The notes below the pieces were generated by a model. It made no database searches, was not told the origin of the DNA, and worked only from the letters and a program-made list of their open reading frames with translations. Source: Acidobacteriota bacterium (GTDB lineage: Bacteria > Acidobacteriota > Thermoanaerobaculia > Multivoradales > JBCCEF01). Taken from it: a stretch of DNA of 64,000 nt. Below, piece after piece: positions 63,201 through 64,000 of this stretch; position 1 is the first letter of the stretch; every line of letters starts with the position of its first letter. The translations under genes were made by a program, and so were the position numbers. The DNA is taken from positions 543,315 to 607,314 of the forward strand of contig JBCCEF010000001.1 of the NCBI GenBank assembly GCA_039030395.1, read 5' to 3'.

Positions 63201-63659
63201 TCAATCGTCCGACAGCAGCCTCGGCCAATGCTCATCGGCCTTCTCGATGTTGGCCGCTTGATCTTCTTCCCATTGCGCCTGGATCTTAGCGTTGTAGTTC
63301 AAATAGAGCTTGTCGTCCACAATGCGCCAGGCCTCCGGGTCGATGCTGGCGGTCTTGCCGCGGCTCACCGCGTAGGCGCAATAGCCGCCGTACTGCGGCG
63401 CATACTTCTCCGGATCGGCGGCGAAGAGATCGCGGTTCTCGGCGCTCGCGAAACGCCATTCGGCGCCCATCCATTGGTGGGCGAAATCATCACTGCCTTT
63501 CACCGGCTCGCCGGCCGCGAAGTAGGCCACCGGATCGTAGCCGCGGATCGCCACATCGCTGAAAGTGGCGGTGAACACCGGATCGACACCAGCGAAAGCT
63601 ACCGCCGGCAGCAACAGGCCAACGAGGAACATCAGGGCCAACGAAACACGAAGTGCCAT
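63201..63659 (-). CDS. YHS-domain exported protein
   Basis: 152 residues from ATG 63659 with AGGAGG upstream. Signal peptide, then IRGYDPVAYFAAGEPVKGSD, WRFASAENRDLFAADPEKYA, PQYGGYCAYAVSRGKTASID and the ending NYNAKIQAQWEEDQ. The family is periplasmic YHS-domain proteins, presumed metal binding (Tyr-His-Ser pattern, here YCAYA). Divergent from the last gene. Confidence 0.9.
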   Translation of the reverse strand: MALRVSLALMFLVGLLLPAVAFAGVDPVFTATFSDVAIRGYDPVAYFAAGEPVKGSDDFAHQWMGAEWRFASAENRDLFAADPEKYAPQYGGYCAYAVSRGKTASIDPEAWRIVDDKLYLNYNAKIQAQWEEDQAANIEKADEHWPRLLSDD

Positions 63660-63736
63660 AGCGAAACCTCCTGGAATTGCATGGTGTGGGGGAATGGGAC
63701 CGTCCCGAGGCGCCATCCACCGTACTATACGGAGCG

Positions 63737-64000
63737 ATGCAGAACCGAGATGTCTCCCATCCCATTGCCCGCGGCCTGCGAGACCCGGGAGACTGGGCGA
63801 TGCGGGTCGCGGCGGGGCTCTACCTGCTGCCGGTGCTGCACGATCGCCTGGACTCCGCCGCGGTCGTGCGGGCGACCCTCGAAGCCCTCGACCCGGCGGC
63901 GGTGGCGGTGGAACTGCCCACCACCCTGGCGGAAGGCGCCGAGCGCGCGGTGCGGCGGCTGCCCTCGATCTCGGTGGTGATCTCGGAAACGCCCGGCGAA
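63737..64000 (+). CDS. N-terminal fragment of an unidentified protein (runs off the window)
   Basis: 88 residues from ATG 63737 with GGAG and TATACG-like promoter bases just upstream. Sequence includes DWAMRVAAGLYLLPVLHDRL and LDPAAVAVELPTTLAEGAER then AVRRLPSISVVISETPGE, still open at the window end. The V-A-V-E-L-P strand resembles TraB/GumN-like or DUF5682-like proteins (the latter sit near MoxR genes), but the visible part is too short to decide. Confidence 0.55.
   Translation, partial: MQNRDVSHPIARGLRDPGDWAMRVAAGLYLLPVLHDRLDSAAVVRATLEALDPAAVAVELPTTLAEGAERAVRRLPSISVVISETPGE

Noticed and set aside
62175-63980. 601-residue plus-strand frame
   Set aside because: Antisense to the GT87 and YHS genes and full of Gln/Arg/Pro runs; a composition artefact.

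Overview
The window is about 64 kb of GC-rich, gene-dense chromosome from a diderm (Gram-negative) bacterium. Supporting signs are Kdo and lipid A synthesis genes, lolA, two TonB-dependent receptors, lipoprotein signals and Tat translocase genes. The mix of gene families (TPR-CHAT proteins, choice-of-anchor-D proteins with an IPTL-type C-terminus, sulfatase-fold proteins ending in a LxxLGYL-like tail, DUF2330, DUF2911, CotH/DUF4956/VTC) suggests Acidobacteriota, possibly Thermoanaerobaculia. That placement is recalled from family distributions and was not computed. There is no rRNA, phage, integrase, transposase or CRISPR array. Nothing looks like a large horizontally acquired island.

Layout. 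1-4.3 kb: a truncated TPR gene, a transglutaminase/TPR gene, an alpha/beta hydrolase with a TetR regulator, and an atl DNA-repair gene. This stretch is full of short repeats and three copies of a putative TetR operator. 4.4-12.7 kb: an exported TPR-CHAT protease-like protein, two small membrane metallopeptidase-like proteins, and a 1260-residue surface protein with a metzincin-like motif and an IPTL-CTERM tail. 12.7-16.2 kb: a TonB receptor with a Cys-rich exported protein, then lolA. 16.3-22.7 kb: yajQ, a prenyl diphosphate synthase, and a CotH-DUF4956-VTC trio. 22.8-30.8 kb: an envelope operon kdsB-pyrG-kdsA-kdsD-kdsC-acyltransferase-sulfatase-fold lipoprotein, tightly packed with ATGA/CTGA overlaps. 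30.8-33.7 kb: tatC-tatB and a CtpA-type protease. 33.8-38.7 kb: a secreted repeat protein, a histone-deacetylase-like enzyme, an ECF-like sigma factor and a second sulfatase-fold lipoprotein. 38.7-41.1 kb: rpmG, tRNA-Asp, tRNA-Val, superoxide dismutase, an ArsR regulator and a CAT-anticodon tRNA. 41.1-49.4 kb: tilS-ftsH-folP-cdaA-ybbR-glmM-pdxJ, linking proteostasis, folate, c-di-AMP and cell-wall precursor supply. 49.4-51.1 kb: a lipoprotein and sfsA with a MITE-like element between them. 51.3-64 kb: a heme-type TonB receptor behind a Fur-like box, a Kelch/PQQ-like propeller protein, an RnfD-like/DUF2330 pair, DUF2911, a MoxR-like ATPase, a GT87 transferase, a YHS protein and a truncated last gene.

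The least explained structure is in the non-coding layer. (i) A 12-bp core (TCCCCTGGCACC) occurs ten times, between genes and also inside two genes, where it always reads in the same frame as P-L-A-P. (ii) A roughly 180-bp near-perfectly centred imperfect palindrome starts on the pyrG stop codon. (iii) A 196-bp element with 18-bp terminal inverted repeats supplies the stop codon of sfsA. (iv) Several genes have a -10-like box 5-9 nt before the start codon, consistent with leaderless mRNAs.

Start codons were chosen by Shine-Dalgarno position, family N-termini and overlaps with neighbours. Large open frames opposite real genes were treated as GC-rich shadows.
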